NCBI RefSeq assembly: GCF_046630445.1
Contig: NC_092341.1
Location: forward strand, 291,318,501 to 291,382,500
From: Rutidosis leptorrhynchoides
Lineage: Eukaryota > Streptophyta > Magnoliopsida > Asterales > Asteraceae
DNA length: 64,000 bases
Direction of reading: 5' to 3'
Both the position numbers and the translations under genes were made by a program. This document shows positions 12,264 through 22,602 of the stretch, piece by piece; position 1 is the first letter of the stretch, and each line of letters starts with the position of its first letter. The notes under the pieces were generated by a model. The model searched no databases. It was not told the origin of the DNA and was given only the letters and a program-made list of their open reading frames with translations.

Positions 12264-13644
12264 CGTTGCTTGTCCTCAAGCAATATAGTCTTGAAATAAA
12301 AATACTAGAATCACTTATTTATTCTTCACACTTTGTACATCAGTGATTTCTATATGGCGGTATGAACAATGGTAGTAACGATGTGGTTTACAGTCCCACA
12401 TGACTATAAAAATTTAGATCCTTAAGGAAATTGGATCTTTATGAAAACATTTGATCTTTTGAAAATTCAATCTAGCTTTTACCCTAGATAAGTTTTCCGG
12501 AATAACCCTTCACCGGTGTTTGCAAATTATTTTTGTGGGTTTGGTGGGTTTCATATTTGAAAATTTTAGCTCAAAACTTATGGTTTTGTGTCACCCACTA
12601 GCTAACCTTGTATTGGGAAAGCAACACGTCCAGTATACTGGCTCCGTATATTACCTTTCGGTAAACTACCGTCCGGTTGTAAAGGAAAGCGTTGAACAAG
12701 CAACTGTTAAGGCAATGTCCCCTGACATGCTTTTAATTATGGTCTATAACATGTTGGATGCAATTACTATCCTTTGTAGGAGCAATATTAAAGCTCACCC
12801 TATAATTTTTCGGTCTGGCACAAGGTCCTGTCTTCGACCATGCTATGCAATCACCGTTCTTACGGTTGACACCCGATTTGGTTCAGGTGACCTAATGAAT
12901 TCCAGGTGAATTCCTAGGATTTTACGTTCAATGGTAATGAACGCATTAAAAATGGGTTTTCAGAAAACAAATCGGTTTGTAATTTTTATCAAAATATTTT
13001 CTCGTTCAAGCTCGAGTTTAGATATCATCGAATTCCATGAGTTTGTAATTCTCAATCTTTAAGGTCAATCTCTAAGATTGAGTAATATCAGTCTTAAAAG
13101 CTGATTTTTGATCTTTAAGGAGATTATCCTTTCTGGAGGTCTGATTTATTAGTCTTATCAAGCTAATTTGCACGGCGTCCTCCCCATTTTACGAGATAGA
13201 TCCTCTCATGGTTAGGATAAGTATGACCACTTGGCGACCATGTTTGATGCTGAGGTCCGTGGATTTCCAGCTGATTTTCGAGAAAACTTTTCAAGGTTTT
13301 TCGTAGACTCTACAACTGGTCTGGACGACAACTTCCTGACCTAAATCAAGAAGCGCGTTTCTTTTTCGGAAGACTTTAATTCCTTTTAATGATGGAATTG
13401 ATTCATCATGTAAATCCATCTTTCTTTCAAATATATTACAATAAATTGGGTAAAACTGATAAAATTGTCCAAAACAAAATTATCTTCAGTTATTTGTACA
13501 TAAATATGTGATATATGTTCAAAATAACTTGGTAAATTTTTCCCACACTTGGCTTTTATTTTCCTTTCTTTGCCTTTTTATTGTCCTCTATTCCATTTAA
13601 ATGAATTCTAACATTTTGGGTTGTTTCTCAAATTATGTCCTTTC
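12264..13644. other. Athila 3' untranslated region, part 1
   Basis: Non-coding on the sense (-) strand. It continues on the other side of Tek-A at 25529-26247. An antisense ORF of 129 codons lies at 12520-12909. No other feature is recognised. Confidence 0.6.
12520..12909 (+). CDS. Antisense ORF in the Athila 3' region (129 aa, unknown)
   Basis: Open from 12520 to 12909 on the strand opposite to the element's genes. I recognise no domain. Antisense ORFs in the 3' region are known from some Tat/Athila-lineage elements, which makes this worth recording. The base composition is less AT-biased than its flanks. It may equally be a chance ORF. Confidence 0.25.
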   Translation: MQIIFVGLVGFIFENFSSKLMVLCHPLANLVLGKQHVQYTGSVYYLSVNYRPVVKESVEQATVKAMSPDMLLIMVYNMLDAITILCRSNIKAHPIIFRSGTRSCLRPCYAITVLTVDTRFGSGDLMNSR

Positions 13645-13649
13645 CGAGG

Positions 13650-16568
13650 TGTGATGCCCCGTACAAAACCATCGTGTACGAATCATCAACAACAGAATCA
13701 TTACAAGGTTAAGTACTATATGCTGTAATTAAAGAAGTTGCATTCACGATAAAAAGGTGATGTCATAACCGACATCAAATGTTTTACATTTCAAAAGCAT
13801 GCTTCACTAAGTAGAAGAAAATAAATAAGTGTACGTGACCCCAAAGGTCGTTACATAACATAGTTTCAAAAGTAAATAAGTTTGAATGCAAGATAAGTAG
13901 TCATACGATAACAACTCTAAGCAGCGGGTTCTACAGCACGACTAGTACACAGCGGAAGCAACCTCAAGCACCTGAGAAATACATGCTTAAAAATGTCAAC
14001 ACAAAGGTTGGTGAGCTATAGTTTAAGTATAACAGTATGTAAGGTAGGCCACGAGATTTCAGTGCTACAAAGAGCGTTTCAAAACAGTATGATAAAGTAT
14101 ATGTTAACCGTGGGCACTTGGTAACTAACTTAACGTTTATACCCCCTGAAAGTACACTTGGCAAGTGCGTATGTTTACGAAGTATTAAACACTCGTTAAA
14201 TGCTAGCGCTACTAGCCCGAGTGGGGATGTCAAACCCTATGGATCCATATCTAAGATTCGCGTTCATGGTTCAAAAACCAATGATTAAACATTACCGAGC
14301 TAAAGGGAATGTTTATGCCGTTGTATAACCCACACATATATAAGTTTAAGTACTCGTGCCTAGTATGTAAAACATAAAATCCGCATGTATTCTCAGTTCC
14401 CAAAATAAGTTAAAGTAAAAAAGGGAATGCTATAACTCACAATGATATGTAGCGGTAAAGTAGTAGTCGAGAAAGGTGTGCAAGTAAATGGTCCGAAGTC
14501 CTCAACCTAAGTCAAATAGTACTAAGTCAGTAAATCATCTTAATAGGTTTAAAAGTATGTATTTAAGGTCTTAAGGGTCATCATCATTCATCATTAAACA
14601 AAAGGCGTAAAGTAGGTTTCGTTTATGAAAGTAGCTTAAAACAAAGTCTGATTTCAGTCAGTCACCACGGCCTCTACCCTTACTGAATTAAGGTGAGACC
14701 AGTGGCCATGGCTCCATCTATGAGTCCCTTAAGTGTGGTAAAATTTACAGAAGCAAACTCGTCTTGGTTTGACCGTGGTGACGGTCTAAGTGCGAGTAGG
14801 TCAGAAATTTCTGCACAACGTTAAAGGACATAGTGACGATCGGAGGGCCATAAATCCTAAACCGTAACTCGGATTAAGACGAGTCCTATATGAAAAGTTA
14901 TATACTCGAAAAGATATATCTAAAAATCAAGGTTATAACTGCGCAGGTCTACTGGTCTGTTCCAGAAGCATCAGGTCAGTAGGTTTTGGACAGAACAGTG
15001 AGTTTAAAAGGGTTCCGGTGGTCTTGGTGCTTGATGTTCATCATGGTTCTCGTCCTTGATGCATATAGCTTCAAGTGTACAACTCATTGATGTATATACA
15101 TCATCTTAACCAAGTCTTGACCATCATAACCCATGTGCAAGTCTAAGACATGAAGCACAACTCACTTAAGAGTTGTATGAAGTTTGATGAACCAAAGTTG
15201 CATCAAAGTCTTAGATCTAACACATACATGGACTTTAAAGCTAATAACAAGTTACAAACTTGAAAGTAAACTAACTAATCAAGATCATAAGTAGTAGAAC
15301 ATAGTTCTTAGTTTGATCTTGAAGATCCAAGACTCAAAAGTCTAGATCCAAAGTTATATTTAAAGAAAACTTGTTTGTGTGTTCTTGAACTTCCAAGGTT
15401 AACTTAATTTGTTCAAGAGATATGAGATCAAGACTAACTTGTAGTACTTGACCATATAAACTAACTACATGAAATTAAAGTGCATAAATTGAAGAAGTAA
15501 ACTTAAATAAACAAGAAAAGGTTCATGGTTGTTCATACTTTAAAGATTCAAACCAAAGTTTGATCTTTAGAAAGTAAACTTTAGAGTTTACTTCATGAAC
15601 TTCAAGTAGGTCCTTCAACCATGAACTTTATAATCTTTTGAAACCAATAAAGAAGAACATAACTAGATAGATTATGTTCTTGTTGTTCTTGTTATAACAA
15701 GATAAAAATGAAGAATCAAACTAGTAAGTTTATTCTTGTAATCATGAAAGTAAGTAACAACAACAAAGTAAGTAACAATAAACTTCAAGTAATTTAAACA
15801 ACAACCAAGTGCAAGTAACAAACAAACAATTGATGATGATGATGAAGGGCCTTGGCTACGGTTTTGGGACAAGAAAGAAGGAAGAAATGGATCAAGTTAC
15901 TTACAAAGAAAGGAGAGAAATATGAGAGAAAAAGGAATGCAAGTTTGAAGTGTTTTGTGTGTGTGAGAAAATGAGAGAGTTCTAGTGAGTTTGTAATGAA
16001 AAAAAAAAGAAATCAAAACTCCCTTCAACAAGTGAAGGCCGACAGTTTTAGGTGGGGCTAGGGGGAGTCCATTACACACTAGTTCTTGCATGGTAAAGGT
16101 TCCTTAAAGTTGGTTAATGGTGGTGTTTACATGGGGATCATGGTAACTAGATTCCAAATGAACCAAAACTAACTAGTTCCATCTTAAATGATACTTACAC
16201 TTTGAAATACATGGGCTAAAAGGTCCATAATAATGTAGGGTGGGCTTGGAAGTCCAATAACATGAGTCCATTACACTAACAAATCCCAAGTTCAAATAAA
16301 TCACAAGTTAAACCAATTAAAGCCCAAGTAACTAACTAATAGCCTTAGTTAATTAAAATGATTAATAAATTTAATCATGAATGTAAATAATATCTAAAAA
16401 TATTATTCGTGAAAGTTCCGGGTGTCACAAAGACGTTTCGGGCACTTAAAAGTCAAGTTCGGGCAATCATGGCAACATGTAAATGTAATAACGTACATTC
16501 GTTTAAACACGTGTATTAATAACAATAATTATTAATAAATAAACGTTGGAAATTCCAGGGTCGTTACA
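13650..16568 (-). repeat. Tek-A 3' LTR (2919 bp)
   Basis: Pairs with 22603-25523. It contains a block (13951-14233) unusually conserved with the Tek-B LTRs and open in the sense direction for 89 codons (14233-13964). Confidence 0.95.
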
Positions 16569-16582
16569 TTACCCACCTGTTA
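16569..16582 (-). other. Tek-A polypurine tract
   Basis: TAACAGGTGGGTAA on the - strand, adjacent to the 3' LTR. Identical in Tek-B at 47487-47500. Confidence 0.8.
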
Positions 16583-16603
16583 AAGAAAATTTCGTCCCGA
16601 AAT

Positions 16604-17506
16604 TTAAGCTGAGGTAGATGGAGGAGTCGGGAAAAGGTGAGGATACTTCCGCATCATTTGATCCTCTCGCTCCCATGTAAACTCAGGTCCTCGTTTGGCA
16701 TTCCATCGCACTCGGACGATCGGAATCTTGTTGTGTTTCAAAGTTTTGATCTCACGATCCATAATTTCTACAGGTTCTTCCACAAAGTGGAATTTGTCAT
16801 CAATTGTAAGTTCCTCCTGTGGTATGATAAGTTCAGGTGCAGCAAGACACTTCTTCAAGTTTGACACATGGAAGGTAGGATGAACTGAGCTCAATTGTGC
16901 TGGTAGGTCCAAACGGTAAGCAACGGGTCCAACACGTTCCAATATTTCAAAAGGACCAATGTATCGTGGGTTCAACTTTCCACGTTTTCCAAAACGGATC
17001 ACACCTTTCCAAGGTGCAACCTTTAACATTACACGATCACCAACATTGAATTCAAAGTCTTTATGTTTAAGATCGGCATAACTCTTTTGGCGGTCACGGG
17101 CAGTCTTAAGTCTAGCTTGAATCTGAGCAATCTTCTCCGTGGTTTCGTGGACTACTTCGGGTCCGGTGATTTGCTTTTCGCCTACTTCGGCCCAACAAAT
17201 AGGAGATCGGCACTTACAGCCATACAATGCTTCAAAAGGTGCAGCATTAATGCTAGAGTGATAACTGTTGTTGTACGAGAATTCGGCTAATGGCAAATGC
17301 CTTTCCCAGGCCTTTCCAAAATCAATGACACATGCACGCAACATGTCTTCCAACGTCTGAATCGTTCGTTCACTTTGCCCGTCAGTCTGAGGGTGATAAG
17401 CAGTACTCATGTCGAGACGAGTTCCCATGGCTTCTTGCAAGGAACGCCAAAATCCAGAAGCAAAACGGGGATCGCGATCGGAGATGATTGATAAAGGTAC
17501 ACCGTG
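16604..17506 (-). CDS. Tek-A integrase core C-terminal part and chromodomain-like tail
   Basis: The reading frame continues from the integrase N-terminal part after a TGA at about 17507. The first Met in the open stretch is at 17440. It has [20 protein letters not shown] with the third catalytic Glu, then a [19 protein letters not shown] integrase C-terminal segment, [12 protein letters not shown], and a final [10 protein letters not shown]...[20 protein letters not shown] tail. That tail is typical of the chromodomain-like end of Tekay/Del chromoviruses. Integrase inserts element cDNA into the genome. The stop that separates it from the upstream part is CGA to TGA, judged against Tek-B. Confidence 0.88.
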   Translation of the reverse strand, partial: HGVPLSIISDRDPRFASGFWRSLQEAMGTRLDMSTAYHPQTDGQSERTIQTLEDMLRACVIDFGKAWERHLPLAEFSYNNSYHSSINAAPFEALYGCKCRSPICWAEVGEKQITGPEVVHETTEKIAQIQARLKTARDRQKSYADLKHKDFEFNVGDRVMLKVAPWKGVIRFGKRGKLNPRYIGPFEILERVGPVAYRLDLPAQLSSVHPTFHVSNLKKCLAAPELIIPQEELTIDDKFHFVEEPVEIMDREIKTLKHNKIPIVRVRWNAKRGPEFTWEREDQMMRKYPHLFPTPPSTSA

Positions 17507-18337
17507 TCATGATACAACCTCCTTAATGTATAATTGAGCAAGTCTTTCCATTGTATCAGTTTCCTTCATCGCTAGAAAGTGTGCAGATTTGGTAAGTCGG
17601 TCAACAATAACCCAAATAGTATCGCATCCGCCCACCGTCTTCGGCAGCTTAGTAATGAAATCCATTATGATCCTTTCCCACTTCCATTGTGGGATTTCCG
17701 GCTGTTGAAGTAACCCAGAAGGTCTCTGATGTTCGGCCTTAACTTTCGAACAAGTCAAACACTTCCCAACATAAGTTGCAACGTCCTTCTTAAGATTCGG
17801 CCACCAATACTGTTCTTTAAGGTCGTGGTACATTTTACCTGCTCCAGGATGAATCGAATATCTCGACTTGTGTGCTTCATCAAGTATCAGGTTCCGTAGA
17901 TCTCCATAAAGAGGTACCCAAATTCTTCCGGCATAACATCGGAGTCCAGACTCCCTAACCTCGAATCGAGAGACAAGTATGTTCAAATGTTCGTGAGATA
18001 TGTTCTCCTCCTTGAGAGCCTCAACTTGGGCTACTCTGATCTGGCTGTTGAGGTTCGAATGGATGGTGATGTTCAGAGCCCTAACACGAAGAGGTGTCGT
18101 CCTCTCCTTTTGGCTTAAAGCGTCAGCTACAACATTGGCCTTGCCAGGGTGATAACGGAGTTCAAAATCGTAGTCATTGAGCATCTCGATCCATCGACGC
18201 TGTCTCATATTTAGTTGCTTCTGATCAAAGATGTGCTGGAGACTCTTGTAGTCGGTGAAAATAGTGCTCTTAGTTCCATACAAATAATGTCTCCACAATT
18301 TGAGCGCAAAAGACAACGGCTCCAAGTTCAAGATCAT
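17507..18337 (-). CDS. Tek-A RNase H and integrase N-terminal part
   Basis: RNase H end ([48 protein letters not shown]), then the integrase zinc-binding domain ([12 protein letters not shown] with C-LTC), then the core start MDFITKLP with the first Asp. It is shifted one base from the upstream RT frame: a run of four A at 18304-18307 is three in Tek-B. It ends at TGA 17507, where Tek-B has CGA. Confidence 0.88.
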   Translation of the reverse strand: MILNLEPLSFALKLWRHYLYGTKSTIFTDYKSLQHIFDQKQLNMRQRRWIEMLNDYDFELRYHPGKANVVADALSQKERTTPLRVRALNITIHSNLNSQIRVAQVEALKEENISHEHLNILVSRFEVRESGLRCYAGRIWVPLYGDLRNLILDEAHKSRYSIHPGAGKMYHDLKEQYWWPNLKKDVATYVGKCLTCSKVKAEHQRPSGLLQQPEIPQWKWERIIMDFITKLPKTVGGCDTIWVIVDRLTKSAHFLAMKETDTMERLAQLYIKEVVS

Positions 18338-19940
18338 GCGTAGTGTAGTTCTGCTCGTGAATCTTCAATTGGCGGGAGGCATAGGCAATAACCTTTGATC
18401 GTTGCATAAGTACACAACCAAAACCACTCTTCGATGCATCACAATAAACAACGAAATCGTCACTACCTTCGGGAAGCGATAGAATAGGTGCGGAGGTTAA
18501 CTTCTTCTTCAAAGTTTGGAATGCTGATTCATGTGCGGGTTCCCAAATGAACTTCTTCCCTTTATGAGTCAGCGCGGTCAAAGGACGCGCAATCAGAGAA
18601 AATCCTTCGATAAACCTTCGATAATAACCGGCGAGACCTAGGAATTGGCGAATATGCGTTGGAGTAGTGGGGGTCTCCCACTTGCTGATGGCTTCAATCT
18701 TGGCGGGATCAACTTTGATACCCTGGTCGCTTACAACATGACCCAAAAATTGTACCTCCTTCAACCAAAATTCACACTTGGAGAATTTGGCGTAAAGTTG
18801 CTCTTGTCTTAAGAGTTCAAGCACTAATCGGAGGTGTTGCTCATGTTCTTCTTCGCTCTTAGAGTAAATGAGGATATCATCTATGATGACGATAACAAAC
18901 TTGTCCAAGTAAGGCTTGCAGGCACGATTCATGAGGTCCATGAACACGGCAGGTGCATTTGTCAAACTGAATGGCATCACGAGGAACTCATAATGACCAT
19001 AACGGGTTCTGAATGCAGTCTTCATCACGTCACTTTCCTTCACCCTCAACTGGTGATAGCCGGATCGCAAATAGATCTTTGAATAAACTCTCGATCCTTG
19101 TAGTTGATCAAAAAGATCATCAATTCGCGGAAGAGGATACCGATTCTTGATTGTCAATTTGTTGAGCTCACGGTAGTCGATACACATACGAAAGGATCCA
19201 TCCTTCTTCTTCACAAACAGAACAGGTAAGCCCCACGGCGAGAAACTTGGTTGGATAAACCCTCGATCTAACAGCTCTTGTAGTTGACTCTGTAATTCTT
19301 GCATCTCGGAAGGTGCGAGTCTATAAGGTGCGCGAGCTACAGGTGCAGCTCCTGGCACTAAATCAATCTGAAACTCTACGGCTCTCTGCGGCGGCAATCC
19401 AGGCAATTCTTCTGGGAAGACATCAGAGAATTCGTTCACAATTCGAACGTCGTTCACGCTCTTCTCCTCAGTTTCTACCGCTTTCACATGTGCTAGGACA
19501 GCAAAACGTCCCTTCTTTATAATCTTTTGTGCTTTCACGGAACTAATGAGGTTCAACTTCGAGGTACATCTCTCTCCATAGATAACCAGTGGTTCGCCAT
19601 CTCCTTGTGGTATGCGAAGTGCTTTATCTCCACAGATAATATCGGCCTTTATCTTGCACAACCAATCCATACCAACGATCACGTCAAAACTTCCCAGTTT
19701 GATGGGTATCAAATCAATTTCGAAATCTGCACCAGCTATGTTGATAATAGCTCCTCGACTAATGTGGTCAACTTTTTCAAGTTTTCCATTTGCGACCTCG
19801 ACAAGCATACTTTCTTTTAACGGGACTAATGACCAATTAATCTTATCGCAAAAATGTCTACATACATAACTTCTATCCGCACCAGTATCAAACAAGATAG
19901 AAGATAAAAGATTGTTGATTTTGAATATACCTGTCACCAA
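18270..19940 (-). CDS. Tek-A protease and reverse transcriptase (556 aa)
   Basis: Aspartic protease near residues 10-90 with [11 protein letters not shown], then RT with [19 protein letters not shown] and [12 protein letters not shown] copies element RNA to DNA. Two oddities are seen. The first catalytic Asp of the [10 protein letters not shown] motif is Tyr (codon 19073-19071, TAT), and the conserved MPFGL Gly is Ser. Tek-B keeps the Asp (KID) and the Gly. The ORF runs out of frame into RNase H at about 18300. Even without the frame breaks this RT should be inactive. Confidence 0.92.
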   Translation of the reverse strand: MVTGIFKINNLLSSILFDTGADRSYVCRHFCDKINWSLVPLKESMLVEVANGKLEKVDHISRGAIINIAGADFEIDLIPIKLGSFDVIVGMDWLCKIKADIICGDKALRIPQGDGEPLVIYGERCTSKLNLISSVKAQKIIKKGRFAVLAHVKAVETEEKSVNDVRIVNEFSDVFPEELPGLPPQRAVEFQIDLVPGAAPVARAPYRLAPSEMQELQSQLQELLDRGFIQPSFSPWGLPVLFVKKKDGSFRMCIDYRELNKLTIKNRYPLPRIDDLFDQLQGSRVYSKIYLRSGYHQLRVKESDVMKTAFRTRYGHYEFLVMPFSLTNAPAVFMDLMNRACKPYLDKFVIVIIDDILIYSKSEEEHEQHLRLVLELLRQEQLYAKFSKCEFWLKEVQFLGHVVSDQGIKVDPAKIEAISKWETPTTPTHIRQFLGLAGYYRRFIEGFSLIARPLTALTHKGKKFIWEPAHESAFQTLKKKLTSAPILSLPEGSDDFVVYCDASKSGFGCVLMQRSKVIAYASRQLKIHEQNYTTHDLELGAVVFCAQIVETLFVWN

Positions 19941-20006
19941 GTCGGGGTTATCGCATGCATCCCTTGCATTAACATTGAAGGCTCTACCTCGGGGTGGTCC
20001 TCCGTC

Positions 20007-20453
20007 TTTTCACTTGTTTGGGCAAGCGTTTCTGAAATGGCCCGTCTGTCCACATTCGTAGCACTTCTTCGGTCCATTGGTGTTCGGTTTCCTATTCAAA
20101 GTGGTGACCTTGCAGTCCTTTCTGATATGCCCAGCCCGTTGGCACTTCTCACAGACAACATTGCAATATCCAGTATGGTGCTTGTAGCACCGCTTGCATT
20201 GTGGCAAGGTTCCTTTGTAGTTCGGGTTGGTGTTGGTGTTGTTGTTGGGATTATGGTTTCCACCGTTGTTGTGCCTCTTGGCGGGGGTTTGATCGTAGTT
20301 TCTCCCCCTGTTGTTGTTGTTGTTGTTGTTGTGGTTATTGTGGTTGTTATGGTTGTTGTCCCATTTCCTCTTTTCACTACTACCGGCTTCAAACTTAGCC
20401 TTCTCCGGCTCGTCAAGGATGATTTGATTCAGGAGAGTATGCGCCATGCGCAT
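20007..20453 (-). CDS. Tek-A gag C-terminal part with zinc knuckles
   Basis: An Asn/His-rich low-complexity stretch is followed by [26 protein letters not shown] and [18 protein letters not shown]-type knuckles that bind element RNA. It ends at a TGA at 20007-20009, where Tek-B has CGA, so gag and protease would otherwise be one frame. It is joined to the N-terminal gag by a one-base deletion near 20461: GGGAC here, GGGAAC in Tek-B. Confidence 0.85.
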
Positions 20454-21076
20454 TGCTTCGGGACATTCGGTGGCTTGGATGAGGTGACATTACCCTTGAT
20501 GGACTTAGGAAGTCCTGAGAAGTATTTCTCCATGCGCTTGAATTCGGGGGTGACCATGGTCGGACACATAAGAGCCAACTCCAAAAACCTACGGATGTAA
20601 CTGTTAAGGTCGTTCCCTACGGCCTTTAACTGCATAAATTCGATTTCCATCTTCTGAATTTCGGTTCTCGGACAATACTCATCAATCATAGCCGCCTTGA
20701 ATTCCTCCCATGGCGTAGCATACGCCTCATCAATACCTTTCGCTTGAGCTAACGTATTCCACCACGTTAGCGCGCCGTCTGATAGCGTGCAAGATGCAAA
20801 CTTGGTCTTATTGTCCTCCGAACAGTTGCTAACTCGGAATACTGATTCAAGTTTTTCAAACCATCTGGTGAGACCAACTAGTCCCTCGGTGCCGCTGAAG
20901 TTATGCGGTTTGCAGCTCTGGAATTCCTTGTATGTACACCCATTTCGAACGAGTGGAATAACCGGTGGTGGTGGCGGTGGAGCTTCGAGATTTCTTTCTG
21001 CTAGGGCTGCAGCGACCCGTTCGTTGATCATGTCCTCAATCTGGGCGGCGGTAGGTGTGGATCTTCCGTTAGCCAT
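20429..21076 (-). CDS. Tek-A gag N-terminal part (capsid)
   Basis: ATG at 21076 (MANGRSTPTAAQIEDMI), a Pro run, then the Retrotrans_gag domain around residues 60-190 (FSGTEGLVGLTRWFEKLESVF, LSDGALTWWNTL). The last 12 residues are out of frame because of the one-base deletion near 20461. Gag forms the virus-like particle. Confidence 0.88.
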   Translation of the reverse strand: MANGRSTPTAAQIEDMINERVAAALAERNLEAPPPPPPVIPLVRNGCTYKEFQSCKPHNFSGTEGLVGLTRWFEKLESVFRVSNCSEDNKTKFASCTLSDGALTWWNTLAQAKGIDEAYATPWEEFKAAMIDEYCPRTEIQKMEIEFMQLKAVGNDLNSYIRRFLELALMCPTMVTPEFKRMEKYFSGLPKSIKGNVTSSKPPNVPKQCAWRILS

Positions 21077-21374
21077 GGTATTCTAAACAAAATTTTTGAC
21101 TCAAGTCAAAATCCAGTATGCAAGTAGTAGTAATACAGTATATAGTGACCAACATGGAATCAAAACATCACATGTTATTAAATAATGCATCTAGGTACAA
21201 ATACCACAGAATCATCGTACAGCAATGTAAATAGAATATCGTGCAAGAATTAAATAATGCAAAGTTCCATTCATTAATAATAATAAGTTTCATATATCTG
21301 AATAAGTTCGTACAATACATATGAAATACATGAAACTATATCTAGATTACATCATGAAATCTAAATACAAGGTC

Positions 21375-22264
21375 CTACGGTGAAGGCGGGTGAACTGCTC
21401 CTCGAGCCAACTGCTCCTCGAGCTCAGTGACTCGAGCTCGGAGAGTCTCAATCTCCCTCATCAGTTTCTCGTTAGAGGGAGCTGGTGGGGCAGGCGGTGC
21501 AGGTGGGGCGGGTGGTGCGGGTGGTGCTGATGTAGATGGTCCGGCTCCGGATGTAGACGGTACGTCCCTAGATGTAAGTGGTCCGTATCTAAATCTAGGT
21601 GGTACGGTTCCAGGAATAGTCAATACGTAACGGGGAACCTTACGTATCTGTGGGTCGGCAGGGTATGGCACAACTCGTTTACGAGCAGTAACCCTACGAC
21701 GATGGCCAAATACGTCAGTAAAAGCACGACCTCCATTCACCCCTGGAATGACGGTGCCGTCGAAACGGTACCGCTTCCTCGGCGGGGTGGAGGGTGCCTG
21801 AATAGGTCTATCAGCAGGATCCTCATCATCGCTGGAGTCGTCTGATGATGAAGAATCGGCGGATGATGAGTCATCCGAATCGTGTGGTGGTGACACTGGT
21901 GGCTGAGCTGGTAATCCGAAGCGTCTGAAGGCGGCCAACATCTGTCTGTGTCTGCCTGGCGGAATCACGACTAAACGTCCGTCGGGAGTGCGTCGGCAAG
22001 GCGTGCGCATGTGGTTACGAAACGGCCCTTCCCCGAACTCTGCGGGGATCTCAATACCACCAATGCGGGGCTGTGACCTCGAGGGTCCGGGAGCAGACAC
22101 TGGGGCAGGTGCACTAGTACCAGCTCTGGAAGTAGAAGCGCCGGGATCACTAGTGGGTATTGGGCCGGTGTATCGGCAGTAGCAGCAGCAGGTGTAGCAG
22201 TAGGTAGGGCGACGGGGTCTGAGTCTGTACTGCCCGAAATTCCAGCAGGTGGAACATCCGACAT
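21375..22264 (-). CDS. Tek-A pre-gag ORF (extra ORF with acidic Ser run and coiled coil)
   Basis: ATG at 22264. A one-base frame change near 22160 leads into the long open part 22100-21375 (241 aa from its first Met). Visible parts are an Arg/Pro-rich N-terminus, an Asp/Ser acidic run (DSSSSDDSSDDEDPAD), a PPA repeat, and a terminal coiled coil NEKLMREIETLRARVTELEEQL. It lies between the primer site and gag, and I do not know a function. The same plan appears in the ORF at 233-637. Tek-B has lost it by deletion. Confidence 0.6.
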
Positions 22265-22580
22265 CTGAACAAGGAAAAATAAATTTTCCATGTCAGTATG
22301 TCATAAAGCAAGCAAATAATAGGCCAACGGTTTAAATCATGTATAACGGTAACTAGCATGGCAATAACAGTAATTCGTATGAAAGTAGCATGCAATCGAA
22401 AGCAAGTAGCATCATGCAGTAGTGAAATCATGTAGTAGCATACGGCATATAGCGGAAAAAGTAAGCAGTAGCATGCAGTAAATTCAGCGGAAACAAGTAA
22501 ACTAGCAAGTTGTAGATTAGTCCTATTAGTGAATCCTACTCGGGTCGGTCTTAGACTCACTAATGCAACCTAATTCCCTA

Positions 22581-22600
22581 CAACCAATGCTCTGATACCA
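22581..22600 (-). other. Tek-A primer binding site (initiator tRNA-Met type)
   Basis: TGGTATCAGAGCATTGGTT on the - strand, two bases from the 5' LTR, complementary to the 3' end of plant initiator tRNA-Met. Confidence 0.9.
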
Positions 22601-22602
22601 AA

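Noticed and set aside
14940..15005. Inverted GC-rich arms (CTGCTGACCTG-like) in the Tek LTRs, as another palindrome pair
   Set aside because: The units are 28 bp apart, poorly palindromic and without a TATA box at the expected distance, so not the same module.
16637..20600. Plus-strand ORFs across Tek-A pol and gag
   Set aside because: Shadows of the - strand polyprotein without own motifs.
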